In this document: in pieces, positions 16,020 through 24,986 of the stretch | How the letters are laid out: the number at the start of each line of letters is the position of its first letter | How positions within the stretch are numbered: the first letter of the stretch is position 1 | Origin: Hominiventricola aquisgranensis | GTDB taxonomy: Bacteria; Bacillota; Clostridia; Lachnospirales; Lachnospiraceae | DNA length: 64,000 nt | Assembly: GCF_040096225.1 (NCBI RefSeq) | Contig: NZ_JBBMFC010000017.1 | Coordinates: forward strand, 1 to 64,000 | Direction of reading: 5' to 3' | The notes under the pieces: generated by a model | Database searches by the model: none | Seen by the model: the letters and a program-made list of their open reading frames with translations, nothing else | Told to the model about the DNA's origin: nothing | Program-made: the position numbers and the translations under genes

Positions 16020-18239
16020 TCAATCTGAATTGGATGTGGATTTGCTGAATAATATCCATGTGCTGATATAATAGCAAACCAAAAGCAAAATAAGTACAGC
16101 GACCGTAATGCCCACTTGCAGGAGCAATTTATCAAATCCAATATAAGAAGCAATCTCATTTGAGACAGATTGAATAAAATAAGCTACCACAACGAAGGAT
16201 ACAATAACCGCTACTGTAATCGGTAAACCAAACCACACTCTAAGCTGTTTTCGCATCAATTTCTTTATATCGGATTCCTCTGTCCCCAATTTACGCAAAA
16301 CTCCAAAACGATATTTATATTTTCCTGCATCTAAGAGTTGCTGCAAAGAAAGTATTGTGAGGCACATTACCATTAAAACCACAGCGCCATAAATCATCGC
16401 TGTCTTTAGAATGAAGTTCATACCCTTTGTTTCATTGATTTGCAGCGTACTCAATCGAATGGAATACCCAACACCCTTTTCCGAAAGTTCTGGATAGACC
16501 TTTATAAACCTGTTTTCTAAGGCCGCTGCATCTGAGTAGGAAAGTTCTTTTGATGTCTGGATATAACGGTTCCGCTTGACAGAAAGAAGGTTTTGACAAA
16601 CACTATCTGGAAATACATATACAACTTGTGTATAGGAATTGTATAAGGTTTCGCCCATTGCCTCTTGATAACTGGCCTGTTCAGAAAGCGTTAACCTTCC
16701 TACATCGGTATCTACCACTGCATGACTGCGTATAAATTCTTCTTGTTCATCCGTTGTTGCAGTTGTATGCCATTGGGTCGTAAACTCATTTTCTTCAAGC
16801 GTAATAGCCTCATATCCCAGCATTTCCCTGATAGCATTATAATCGCTAAGAGAAATAGCAACCACAGGAAATTCATGTTTTACACGGTCATGAAAATCTT
16901 CACAATTTGGAAGATAAAGGCTAAAGGCACAGTCTGCGCTTACCGCAATTCCTTCTTCCGTCAAAAAATCTGTGACCGCTTCATAATCGCCTGTTGGCAA
17001 ATCCTTTTTTTCGTACACATCATTATATCGGGAATTGATCTGAACATCATACATGGAGCGACTATCCAAATACCCCGTACTCCATTCTGTCAGTACTGGT
17101 GCGATAATGAACATAAGAATGGCTATTGTCAGCGTAATGCAAATCAAGGTCATTGTTTTTGTCGTTGTTGTGAGCTTGGATATGATCTGTCCAAAGAAAA
17201 ACAGGTTATTACCTTGATACCTGTGTGCAGGGGATTTGCTTTTCCATGCAACAATCGCGCTGCTGGACAGATAAATAATTCCGCATATCAAAAAAAGTAA
17301 ATCTGCAACAACGAACAGCAAATATTGATTGATCGTACCAGCGCCCAGAGTTAGATAATACTTGCTTTCAAAAACCGGTACGAGAGCTGCAAGTACAGTA
17401 TTTGGAACTGTGCAGGCTAAGAGACCGATAAGCAAAGTTTGCAATGTCCATACTTTCTTTTTGAGTAGCCAAACGAACGACCACAGCAGGGTGAGCGCCG
17501 GAAAAATGATATTTCCCCAAAACAAGATGTGGAGAGGAAAAGCAAATCGTGGATCAAAGAAAAAGATCATCTTTTGAATCCCTGTTTCCAACATCCATAT
17601 AGAAAGCACCAAGTAGATCACAAGGATTGTCGGTATAAACCGGTTCTTCTTCAAATCAGGTTCATTTTGTCTGTCCGCAGACAGCATATCAATAATCTTG
17701 ATCTTACGAATAGTACGGACATTGAACAGTCCAACCACGAAAAAACTGATTGTGAAAAAGCCGACTGTCCAAAGAACGGTATCGGGGAACAGTGTCCATG
17801 TCAGCTCATAACTATGACCATAGGAAGCGAGCAGCATAGCGGACATAAATTGCGAACACAACACACCAAGAGCAATACCAAGAGCAATAGATATAGCCCC
17901 CATCAAAAAAGTTTCTGCAAAAAAGAGCCAGCCGATTGTTTTTTGCTCCATCCCCATAATAGATTGTACGGCAAATTCCTTTTGCTTGCGCCGCAGCATA
18001 TAGCTGTTTACATAGCGTATCAGGAACAATAACAACAGCGTGATCGCACAGACCGCCAATTTGATACCATCACTAAACGCTGTAATTTCATAAGCAGTTC
18101 CAATATCTGGCTGGTAGTAGCTGCTCGATATAGATAGAAACGCATAAAACAAAGTAACGCAGATCGTCAAGGTAACAATATAGATTAGATAGTCCTTTGC
18201 AGAGCGTTTCGCATTTCTAAAAATCAATTTAGCGTACAT
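16020..18239 (-). CDS. BceB-like FtsX-family permease (module 2, first permease)
   Basis: A 739-aa permease. The N-terminus MYAKLIFRNAKRSAKDYLIYI resembles that of the next gene, and the protein has about ten hydrophobic segments and a large extracytoplasmic domain (about 390-620) after helix 7. RKQKEFAVQSIMGMEQKTI is the cytoplasmic coupling segment. The 5' end overlaps the ATPase gene by 11 bp, implying coupling. It differs from the 654-aa partner in sequence and may form a heterodimer with it, but this is inference. Confidence 0.9.
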   Translation of the reverse strand: MYAKLIFRNAKRSAKDYLIYIVTLTICVTLFYAFLSISSSYYQPDIGTAYEITAFSDGIKLAVCAITLLLLFLIRYVNSYMLRRKQKEFAVQSIMGMEQKTIGWLFFAETFLMGAISIALGIALGVLCSQFMSAMLLASYGHSYELTWTLFPDTVLWTVGFFTISFFVVGLFNVRTIRKIKIIDMLSADRQNEPDLKKNRFIPTILVIYLVLSIWMLETGIQKMIFFFDPRFAFPLHILFWGNIIFPALTLLWSFVWLLKKKVWTLQTLLIGLLACTVPNTVLAALVPVFESKYYLTLGAGTINQYLLFVVADLLFLICGIIYLSSSAIVAWKSKSPAHRYQGNNLFFFGQIISKLTTTTKTMTLICITLTIAILMFIIAPVLTEWSTGYLDSRSMYDVQINSRYNDVYEKKDLPTGDYEAVTDFLTEEGIAVSADCAFSLYLPNCEDFHDRVKHEFPVVAISLSDYNAIREMLGYEAITLEENEFTTQWHTTATTDEQEEFIRSHAVVDTDVGRLTLSEQASYQEAMGETLYNSYTQVVYVFPDSVCQNLLSVKRNRYIQTSKELSYSDAAALENRFIKVYPELSEKGVGYSIRLSTLQINETKGMNFILKTAMIYGAVVLMVMCLTILSLQQLLDAGKYKYRFGVLRKLGTEESDIKKLMRKQLRVWFGLPITVAVIVSFVVVAYFIQSVSNEIASYIGFDKLLLQVGITVAVLILLLVCYYISTWILFSKSTSNSD

Positions 18240-18996
18240 CGCTCATGCCTCCTCCCATCATGGTGAGGACATCCAGGATTTTTTCAAAGAAAGTCCTGCG
18301 GGAATCACCACCCTTACGGATTTCCATAAAGATTGCCCCGTCCCTCATAAAGAGAATACGATTGGCATAGCTTGCCGAGAAAGCATCGTGTGTCACCATC
18401 AGGATCGTGGCTCCGAGATCTTCGTTGATACTCTGGATCGTCGAGAGCAGCATCTGGGACGAGTGACTGTCTAACGCACCGGTGGGTTCATCCGCCAAAA
18501 TCAGCTTAGGCTGGTTGATAATGGCTCTGGCACAGGCGCACCGCTGCTTCTGGCCGCCGGACACCTGATAGGGGTACTTATCCAGAATATCCGTGATATT
18601 CAGCTTTCCGGCCATTTCCCGCACCCGCCCATCAATCTCGCCTGCGGGAACCTTGTTGATGGTCAGCGCCAGGGCTATGTTTTCCGAAATGGTCAGCGTG
18701 TCCAGCAGGTTAAAATCCTGGAACACAAATCCAAGATTTTCCCGGCGAAACCGGGCAATTTGTTTTTCATTGATTTCCGTCACATCGGTTCCATCCAGAT
18801 AGATATGTCCCGCACTGACGGTATCAATGGTGGAAATACAGTTGAGCAGGGTAGTCTTGCCGGAACCGGATGCTCCCATGATTCCTACAAATTCTCCCTC
18901 TTGAACGGAAAAGCTGATGTCCTGAATTGCTTTTGTAACATTCCCGCCATTTCCGTAATATTTTTGGATATGATCCAGTTTCAAAATTTCTTTCAT
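18229..18996 (-). CDS. BceA-like ABC transporter ATP-binding protein (module 2)
   Basis: A 255-aa ATPase with Walker A GASGSGKTT, Q-loop FVFQDFNLLDTLTISENIAL (the typical BceA sequence), signature VSGGQKQRCACARAI, Walker B LILADEPTG and switch MVTHD. A C-terminal tail of about 35 residues after the core (GGDSRRTFFEKILDVLTMMGG) is common in this branch. The start is ATG 18996 after AGAGGTG. An inverted repeat at 19055-19081 is a likely operator for the adjacent regulator. It is first in the ATPase-permease-permease operon. Confidence 0.93.
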   Translation of the reverse strand: MKEILKLDHIQKYYGNGGNVTKAIQDISFSVQEGEFVGIMGASGSGKTTLLNCISTIDTVSAGHIYLDGTDVTEINEKQIARFRRENLGFVFQDFNLLDTLTISENIALALTINKVPAGEIDGRVREMAGKLNITDILDKYPYQVSGGQKQRCACARAIINQPKLILADEPTGALDSHSSQMLLSTIQSINEDLGATILMVTHDAFSASYANRILFMRDGAIFMEIRKGGDSRRTFFEKILDVLTMMGGGMSDVR

Positions 18997-19054
18997 TTTT
19001 ATCACCTCTGATCTCTATTGTAAAATAAGAGCGGCTTCGTTTGTATCAAGTTTT

Positions 19055-19081
19055 CTTACAAAGTTCTAACAAAAATGTAAG
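19055..19081 (-). promoter_or_regulatory. Candidate BceR-type operator of module 2 transporter
   Basis: Dyad CTTACA-N15-TGTAAG, 60 bp upstream of the ATPase start and just after the kinase gene. TTACA/TGTAA dyads are typical of BceR/GraR-type regulators of such transporters. Confidence 0.5.
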
Positions 19082-19097
19082 AAGTGCAGAACGCTTT

Positions 19098-20111
19098 TCA
19101 GTCCTGCACTTCATGAATCAGACAGTTGATGTGAAAAGAAAGGGAAACGGCTGTGCCATGTTCCGACGATTCCGCCGCAATGCCAATGCCCAGCTTTTCA
19201 CAAAGCCGTTTGCACAGATACAGACCAATTCCTGTGGATTGCTGAATCTTGCGACCGTTCTGGCCTGTAAATCCCTTTTCAAAAATACGGGGCAGATCGG
19301 ACGCAGCAATTCCGATTCCATTGTCCTCCACGACAAGGACAACCTGATCTTGCCGTTTATGAGTAGAAATGCGGAGAACCGGTTGTTCCGTACGATACTT
19401 GACCGCATTGGCAATCAGTTGGTTCAGAATAAAGCGCACCCACTTTTCATCTGAATAAACCGTGTCCTGCATTTCCTCCACTTCCAGACGCATACCACCT
19501 TGGAGCAGCAGATATTTATTATCTGCAATCGCCTGATGCACCACTTGGGACAGTGCCATTTCCCGGACAGAATAATCTTTCTCTGTATGCTCACTGCGGG
19601 CGTAATAAAGAGCCTGTTCGGTAAAACGGTTGGTCTTTTCCAGTTCCAGCAGAAGTTCCTTTGTCCAGTCCGTCCGGTGGTTTTCACATAGGAGTTTCAT
19701 GGCAGTAATGGGCGTTTTGATTTCGTGAATCCATTGCTCAATGTATTCTTTGTACTCCAGGCGTTCCCGCTCGACTTCTCCAATCTGTTCCAACATGGAT
19801 TTTCCAGCCATTTTCAAAAGCTGATAGTAAACCTGATCCTCGGCCTGTTCCGGCAGCTCCATCACTTCGGAAATGAGGTATCTTTCGGAAAGCTGCTCCG
19901 CCATATCCAGAAGTTTTTTCATCTGCCGCTTCCGTTTCCAGTAAGTGAGGACAAGTCCCGTCAGCAAAATCAATGCCCATACAATCAGGATCAATACTAC
20001 TGCGGAAACCGAATTGCCGCACACCAGCAGAAATACAGTGAGTGCAGCCATACAAACAAGGTTTGTCAGCAGAAATGGCAGCCTGTTTTTCCAATATCGT
20101 CTGCTGTTCAT
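19098..20111 (-). CDS. BceS-like intramembrane-sensing histidine kinase (module 2)
   Basis: A 337-aa kinase with two N-terminal membrane helices (about 12-31 and 36-57) joined by only a few residues, so it has no real sensor domain. The phospho-acceptor His is near residue 129 in EQWIHEIKTPITAMKL, the signature of BceS-type kinases, and the ATPase domain shows NQLIANAVKY, VEDNGIGI and GIGLYLCKRL. In this family the transporter passes the signal to the kinase. It overlaps the regulator gene by 4 bp. Confidence 0.94.
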   Translation of the reverse strand: MNSRRYWKNRLPFLLTNLVCMAALTVFLLVCGNSVSAVVLILIVWALILLTGLVLTYWKRKRQMKKLLDMAEQLSERYLISEVMELPEQAEDQVYYQLLKMAGKSMLEQIGEVERERLEYKEYIEQWIHEIKTPITAMKLLCENHRTDWTKELLLELEKTNRFTEQALYYARSEHTEKDYSVREMALSQVVHQAIADNKYLLLQGGMRLEVEEMQDTVYSDEKWVRFILNQLIANAVKYRTEQPVLRISTHKRQDQVVLVVEDNGIGIAASDLPRIFEKGFTGQNGRKIQQSTGIGLYLCKRLCEKLGIGIAAESSEHGTAVSLSFHINCLIHEVQD

Positions 20112-20776
20112 ATCGTGTACCCCTGTCGGTGCTTTGTCTTGATAAAATCCGTCAGACCGATGCCCGCCAGTTTTTCCCGGATGCGGTTGATATTGACGCT
20201 CAAAGCATTGTCATCCACATATAGCTGATTGTCCCACAAATACTCAATCATATCTCCGCGAGAACAGATTTTTCCACCGTTCTTGAACAGGTAATAGAGA
20301 ATTTTCAATTCGTTCTTGGTAAGTTCTACGCTCTGTCCATGATAGTCCAAACTGCTGGATTCCAGACGCAGCACCGCATCTCCATAGACGATCTGTTCCC
20401 GTTGCTGTGTGGGATAGGCTTTTTTCAACAGAGAAGCGATTTTCGCAAGCAGGATCGCTGTGTTATAGGGCTTCGTGATAAAAGCGTCTCCGCCCAGCAT
20501 AATGCTATTCAGCTCGTCCATATCCGTGTTGCAGCTTGTCACAAAGATGATTGGCACTTCGGAAAATGTGCGAATCTCGGTGCAGAGAGAAAAGCCACTG
20601 GTCCCCGGCAGTTTGATGTCCAGCAAAATCAAGTGTGGCTGCTCGGCTTTGATCCGGTCGATCACATCAGCAAATTTCTCCGGAGCCACCGTTTCATAGC
20701 CGTTGCTTTGCAGCAGCGTTTTCAATTCATTCCGTATCAACGGATCATCTTCTATTATCAATATTTTTTCTTTCAT
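20108..20776 (-). CDS. BceR-like response regulator (module 2)
   Basis: A 222-aa OmpR-family regulator: receiver with EDD at the start, Asp near residue 53 (LLDIKLPG) and Lys in TKPYN, then a winged helix (VELTKNELKILYYLFKNGG, RGDMIEYLW, ALSVNINRIREKL, GYTI). The start is ATG 20776 (MKEKILIIEDD), after GGAGGC; the upstream in-frame extension has no support. A 20-bp dyad at 20823-20842 lies in its promoter region and may be a self-control site. Confidence 0.94.
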   Translation of the reverse strand: MKEKILIIEDDPLIRNELKTLLQSNGYETVAPEKFADVIDRIKAEQPHLILLDIKLPGTSGFSLCTEIRTFSEVPIIFVTSCNTDMDELNSIMLGGDAFITKPYNTAILLAKIASLLKKAYPTQQREQIVYGDAVLRLESSSLDYHGQSVELTKNELKILYYLFKNGGKICSRGDMIEYLWDNQLYVDDNALSVNINRIREKLAGIGLTDFIKTKHRQGYTI

Positions 20777-20822
20777 ATCAGCCTCCGTAAAAAAATACGA
20801 TATGCAGTTGCTCATTCTCCCA

Positions 20823-20842
20823 TTGACATTCGAATAAGTCAA
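20823..20842. promoter_or_regulatory. 20-bp dyad in the module 2 regulator promoter
   Basis: TTGACATTCGAATAAGTCAA is a near-perfect palindrome centred on TTCGAA. On the minus strand it contains TTGACT as a -35, followed 17 nt later by GAGAAT. A repressor or regulator bound here would cover the promoter. Confidence 0.45.
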
Positions 20843-20851
20843 GTATATATG

Positions 20852-21025
20852 TTAAAGCAAACTACCCTTTAAGCCTTTTTTGAAAACCAGTACAGCTCTT
20901 TCGGTTCCCCAAAAAGACATCGTAACAAGTCGATAGCTTTCCTTTTCCATTTCTTCTATTTTTGCATTGATTTTCTCTGTTACATTTTCCACGGTAATTC
21001 CTTCTACTAATTCTGTCCGATACAT
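20852..21025 (-). CDS. Small conserved-looking protein, 57 aa
   Basis: A 57-aa protein starting MYRTELVEGITVENVTEKIN and containing YRLVTMSFWGTERAVLVFKK. A helix followed by two strands is likely. The start follows TGGAGGT with good spacing, and codon use is normal. It is the last gene of the PadR-DUF2812-NTF2-like operon. I do not recognise the family. A longer overlapping frame on the same strand encodes low-complexity Arg/Lys-rich sequence and is a shadow. Confidence 0.65.
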   Translation of the reverse strand: MYRTELVEGITVENVTEKINAKIEEMEKESYRLVTMSFWGTERAVLVFKKGLKGSLL

Positions 21026-21052
21026 TATATTTTACCTCCATAAGCACTCAAT

Positions 21053-21472
21053 TCAAAACCAATTTGCTTTTTCTGCTTTGAATTGAGGGGTATCGCCTTC
21101 CTGGTATGGATTATAGGTATTGCGATTACACCCAAATTCTTTTAATGCCTTTATTTTATTATCCTCTGTCCATTCAACCAGCGAGATTCCATCAAATTCC
21201 TCTATACTTCCATTGTTCATTTCATTTTTGAAATACCACTCCACAATCGTTTGATCTCCCTTATGAAAAAATTGCTTGATTTCCCAAATGACCACCTTGC
21301 CACGGGTATTCCATTCCTGAAACCAATGCTTTACTGTTTTTCGGTTGTTATACTGGGGACTCCAGCTTTCTGTATAGATCACATCTTCTGTAAAAATATC
21401 ATCAATCCCCATATCCTGCTGATTGAGCCACATATCAAACCATAATCGGATTGTTTTTTCTCGTTCATTCAT
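21053..21472 (-). CDS. SnoaL/NTF2-like protein
   Basis: A 139-aa protein with the cone-shaped NTF2/SnoaL pattern: EKTIRLWFDMWLNQQDMGIDDIF, TEDVIYTESWSPQYNN, VKHWFQEWNTRGKVVIWEIKQFFHKGDQTIVEWYFKNEMN and DGISLVEWTEDNKIKALKEF. Members bind or convert small hydrophobic molecules, or serve as binding scaffolds. It starts after GAGGTG, 13 bp downstream of the DUF2812 gene, in a PadR-controlled operon. Substrate unknown. Confidence 0.85.
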   Translation of the reverse strand: MNEREKTIRLWFDMWLNQQDMGIDDIFTEDVIYTESWSPQYNNRKTVKHWFQEWNTRGKVVIWEIKQFFHKGDQTIVEWYFKNEMNNGSIEEFDGISLVEWTEDNKIKALKEFGCNRNTYNPYQEGDTPQFKAEKANWF

Positions 21473-21484
21473 GATATAAACACC

Positions 21485-22072
21485 TCACCATTCTTTTGTC
21501 TTACCTTCGCGTTTGTTCTGCATCACCTGGGTTTGATATACGAGGACAGGAATCAGAGAAACCAGGGCAAGCACACCAAAAACTGCCGAGCGATTTACAA
21601 CCGCAAATATTGCGAACATAAGCAGGAGCAGCAGCCACGGATTACGCAGATTTCTGTAATAGTTTTCCTTGTCCTCATAAGAAGTATGAAGTTCAAACGG
21701 CTTACCGTCATTATCTTTTTCTACAATCAACAGTTCCCGATTAAAGGTGGTGGCATTTGTTGCTATGCGTCCGCCTTTTTCAGCCCATGGCCGTAGGCGT
21801 ACTTTACCAACAGAGTAGTTCAGGTTGATGTTTTTATAAAATACTTTGTAACCCATCCCCTCTAAAAACTCATGATAATCGGACGCGTTGGCTTTCGATT
21901 TTTGCCCGATAAACTCCACGCAGTATTTTACCTGATCCGGTTTACACGCCTCAAATTCATACAACATTTTTTCCGTCCGAATCAGACGATAGCCCTTTTC
22001 AGACATTTTATTCAACCAATGTTCCTGGGCAGTCAACAAACCGCCAAAGAAACGATAACACTTTTTGCTCAT
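21485..22072 (-). CDS. DUF2812 membrane protein
   Basis: A 195-aa protein with a soluble DUF2812 domain (about 5-135: AQEHWLNKMSEKGYRLIR, YCVEFIGQKSKANASDYHEF) and two C-terminal membrane helices (about 143-180). DUF2812 genes commonly follow PadR regulators, as here, with a 4-bp overlap. The start follows GGAGGTG. The molecular function of the family is not established; an envelope-stress role is a guess from context. Confidence 0.85.
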   Translation of the reverse strand: MSKKCYRFFGGLLTAQEHWLNKMSEKGYRLIRTEKMLYEFEACKPDQVKYCVEFIGQKSKANASDYHEFLEGMGYKVFYKNINLNYSVGKVRLRPWAEKGGRIATNATTFNRELLIVEKDNDGKPFELHTSYEDKENYYRNLRNPWLLLLLMFAIFAVVNRSAVFGVLALVSLIPVLVYQTQVMQNKREGKTKEW

Positions 22073-22392
22073 ACTGCACCTCCAATAATTCCATTGGCCA
22101 CTCCTACAAGTTCATTGAGCCTTATAAGTTCCTTTTCTGCAATTTCTTTTCCTTGTGTTGTGATGAGATATTCTTTTTTCCGTCCCGCACTATCTCCAAA
22201 AGGTGCAATCCAGCCTTTTTCCTGCAACGAGTTCAACGCACCATATAAAGTACCTGCCCCCAGCGTGAGCCGCCCTTTTGTACTATCTTCAATAAATTGC
22301 ATGACAGCATATCCATGTTTCGGGGTATAAAGGGAAAGCAAAATAAAGAATGTCACCTCTGTGAGCGCACCGCCTTTCGCATTGTCTCGCAT
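22069..22392 (-). CDS. PadR-family transcriptional regulator
   Basis: A 107-aa PadR protein. The winged helix is plain: LTEVTFFILLSLYTPKHGYAVMQFI, LGAGTLYGALNSLQEKGWI, RKKEYLITTQGKEIAEKEL. PadR proteins repress their own operon and release DNA on binding hydrophobic compounds or phenolics. A perfect 10-bp dyad (22408-22445) sits immediately upstream and is the obvious operator. It heads the operon PadR-DUF2812-NTF2-like-57 aa. Confidence 0.94.
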   Translation of the reverse strand: MRDNAKGGALTEVTFFILLSLYTPKHGYAVMQFIEDSTKGRLTLGAGTLYGALNSLQEKGWIAPFGDSAGRKKEYLITTQGKEIAEKELIRLNELVGVANGIIGGAV

Positions 22393-22407
22393 AACACCTG
22401 CCTCCTT

Positions 22408-22445
22408 ATTACGGTTACTGTAATAAATATATCACTAACCGTAAT
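22408..22445 (-). promoter_or_regulatory. PadR operator
   Basis: ATTACGGTTA (22408-22417) and TAACCGTAAT (22436-22445) form a perfect 10-bp inverted repeat separated by 18 bp, with an extra TAAT half between. It lies 16 bp before the PadR start and probably overlaps the promoter. Confidence 0.7.
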
Positions 22446-22487
22446 AGAAGTCAATAACGATCCAAAATATAACAGCAAACTTAAAAA

Positions 22488-22511
22488 GCGGGGCAGCACA
22501 CGCCGCCCCGC
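22488..22511 (-). terminator. Terminator after module 3 permease A
   Basis: On the minus strand GCGGGGCGGC pairs with GCTGCCCCGC around a 4-nt loop, followed by TTTTT. It ends the permease transcript (stop 22525). Confidence 0.85.
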
Positions 22512-22524
22512 CGATTCTATATGC

Positions 22525-24909
22525 TTATTCCATCGCTCGCATTTCTTCCACAAGCGATTGATTTTTCTGCCTGCGCATTGTCCAGAAGGACAGAATCACC
22601 TCCAGGCCAAACAGCACCAGAACGAACAGCCCCATTTGCAGGAAGGGGAAGGAATATGGCATGATGACTCCATGGAAAGTCATTTCACTGAATTTCCGGG
22701 CAGCAATCACTGCAATCGGGAGGCCCGCTACCAGGGTTGCCAGCGCAGCAGAAAACGCATAGCAAATTCCCTCATAGATGGTCATTTGACAGAGCTGTTT
22801 TCTGGTCAGACCGATGGCACGAAAGACGCTGTTTTCCCTCTTTCTGGACATCTGATTGGAGAGGGTTGTGTTGATGAGATTGACCACGCCAAAGAGGAAT
22901 ACCAGCCAGGACAGCGCCTGAAACCCTCCAAAAACGACCCGGTTTTCCATTTCCTCATAATCCTTATGTATCCCAATGGTATCCAAGTCAAGATCCGGAT
23001 TGGAAGAAATGATCGCACTCAGACTGTTTTCAATCTGCTCCGCCTTTTTGGGATCGCTGACAATGCTCCAGGAATAATCAAAACAGTTGATCTTTGGCAT
23101 TGCTTCCTGAAATAGCTCTTTGGTTGCAACCATGCAGGTGCTGTCCAATGCCAGAGGACCATGACCATTTTTAAGCCCATCGTTTATGAGCAGACCGGAA
23201 ACAGTGACAGGAATCTCTTGATCCCCTATGGTAAGTTTGATAACTGACCCCACATCTACACCGATCATATCTTCTGCATAATCCATATCAAGTGCAATAC
23301 TATGGGAATCTTGAGGTAAAGTTCCGGACACAAGCGCCGCTTCCATTTGATCCCTGTTTCGGTCACTCAACAGATCACACATTCCGCCGGAAGAACTTTC
23401 CTCATTTTCAAACCGCACATGAACCGCCTGACGATTTTCTATCACATCTGTTACGCCATCCACGGCCAGCACCTCCTGCCGAAGCGCTTCATTCAAAGGA
23501 TTTCCTTTTGACATCACCTCATATTCTGTTTTTTCAGAATGGATATAGATTTTATAATCCCCATCCGGGAAATACTGTCTTGCGATCCGCTCCGGCGAAC
23601 GAACCAAAAGAATAGAAGCTGTCACCAAAAGGATCACCCCGCCCAGACTCAGGGAAGCCACGATACTGATCGTCTTTTTGCGGTCACGCCTGAAATTTGC
23701 AATTCCCATGGAGAGGGGATTTAACCGCATATTCTTCTTATGTGTGTGGGCCTTTCCGCTCTGATTGCCGGTAAAGCGGACTGCTTCAATCGGGGAGATA
23801 CTGGCGGCAATCTTTACCGGTCTGCGGATCGCAATGGATACCATAAACCAGCCAAGCAGTGCAGTCAAAACAATCGCGGCTGCATAAAATAGCAGATTAA
23901 ACCCACGGGGAAACAGTGCAAACCCGGCTGCACATCCCAGCAAAATACCGATACCAATGCCAGCCCATCCTAAGAAACGGCCTTCTTTTTTGACAATACG
24001 GCGGATCTGTTTTGGCGTTGTGCCGATGGTCCGCAGTTGTCCATAGCTTTGGATTTTATCATTGATAGAAATTCGGAAGATACTTTGTATCACAACATAC
24101 CCTCCGATGATGACCAGAACTGCAATTCCGGCAACCAGCGCCAGCATACTGACATTCACAGGCTGCTTATAGAACTTCATATAGCTGAGGTTCATGATCG
24201 GCATTTCCAGCTGATATTCCTTGGCAATCTCCCTGCTGCGGGCAGTCAGCTCTGTTTCATCCATTTGCTGCTCATTCTTAAAATGCACATAGGCTCGATA
24301 ATCAGCGGGGTCATAGCCGCTCCATCCTTTCAGGGCTTCTTTGGAAAGAAGGATGGAAGATCCATTTACCTCTTTTTCCTTATAGCCTTCCATAATGCCA
24401 GTCACCGTGTATTCTCCGTGAAAGCTCTCGCTGCTTAGCATAACCTTTTCGCCAATCCCGGCGTCTGCAGCATAGTTGGAAAGGAAATAACGGCTCACCA
24501 CCACCTCATCCTCCTTTTGGGGCAGTCGGCCTTCCAGCAGCTTCATCTGGTCACGGGCAATATACATCGTTTCCTCATCACAATAGATATAGGAGGCATT
24601 GTATCCCTGCTCCGCAGGTTCCACAGCCAGCATATAATACTCTCCTACCCTTGAGAAGTCATCCAGCCCCTTCAGGGTGGACACATCTTCCTCAGTAATC
24701 CTGGTATAGACCGCCTCATAAGTATCCTCCACATGATTTTTCTCTATCTGCCGGGTAGACAAAGCCATCACAATCGAAAAACAGATCAGACAGGATGCCA
24801 GCGCAACGGCGATCACCACCATCAAATTCCGGCGTTTTTCGCTTTTCAAACTTTTTCTTGCCAGTTTCCTGACAATATTTCCTGTATCATTTTCAAATGG
24901 TACTGTCAT
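22525..24909 (-). CDS. FtsX-like permease A of module 3
   Basis: A 794-aa permease with two FtsX units (single helix near 30, three helices near 265-375, then near 415 and 680-790) and large extracytoplasmic domains between. The N-terminus MTVPFENDTGNIVRKLARKSLKSEKRRN is shared with two paralogues in the same locus. SYGQLRTIGTTPKQIRRIV is the cytoplasmic coupling loop. The start is ATG 24909, because AAAGGAG is too close to the ATG at 24918. It follows permease B in the same direction, with one ATPase for all three. Substrate unknown; peptide-antibiotic handling is likely from context. Confidence 0.92.
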   Translation of the reverse strand: MTVPFENDTGNIVRKLARKSLKSEKRRNLMVVIAVALASCLICFSIVMALSTRQIEKNHVEDTYEAVYTRITEEDVSTLKGLDDFSRVGEYYMLAVEPAEQGYNASYIYCDEETMYIARDQMKLLEGRLPQKEDEVVVSRYFLSNYAADAGIGEKVMLSSESFHGEYTVTGIMEGYKEKEVNGSSILLSKEALKGWSGYDPADYRAYVHFKNEQQMDETELTARSREIAKEYQLEMPIMNLSYMKFYKQPVNVSMLALVAGIAVLVIIGGYVVIQSIFRISINDKIQSYGQLRTIGTTPKQIRRIVKKEGRFLGWAGIGIGILLGCAAGFALFPRGFNLLFYAAAIVLTALLGWFMVSIAIRRPVKIAASISPIEAVRFTGNQSGKAHTHKKNMRLNPLSMGIANFRRDRKKTISIVASLSLGGVILLVTASILLVRSPERIARQYFPDGDYKIYIHSEKTEYEVMSKGNPLNEALRQEVLAVDGVTDVIENRQAVHVRFENEESSSGGMCDLLSDRNRDQMEAALVSGTLPQDSHSIALDMDYAEDMIGVDVGSVIKLTIGDQEIPVTVSGLLINDGLKNGHGPLALDSTCMVATKELFQEAMPKINCFDYSWSIVSDPKKAEQIENSLSAIISSNPDLDLDTIGIHKDYEEMENRVVFGGFQALSWLVFLFGVVNLINTTLSNQMSRKRENSVFRAIGLTRKQLCQMTIYEGICYAFSAALATLVAGLPIAVIAARKFSEMTFHGVIMPYSFPFLQMGLFVLVLFGLEVILSFWTMRRQKNQSLVEEMRAME

Positions 24910-24952
24910 TTTGATCATCTCCTTTAAGTCTTATATTTCTGCTGTCAGCAAA

Positions 24953-24980
24953 GCGGCGGCTTCACATCGGAAGCCGCCGC
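24953..24980 (-). terminator. GC-rich intercistronic hairpin
   Basis: A perfect 11-bp stem GCGGCGGCTTC/GAAGCCGCCGC with a 6-nt loop lies between permeases B and A. No proper T tract follows, so it may attenuate or stabilise RNA rather than end transcription. Confidence 0.6.
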
Positions 24981-24986
24981 CTCTGG

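Noticed and set aside
20862..21047. 61-aa Arg/Lys-rich frame
   Set aside because: A shadow of the better-supported 57-aa gene at 20852-21025 in another frame.
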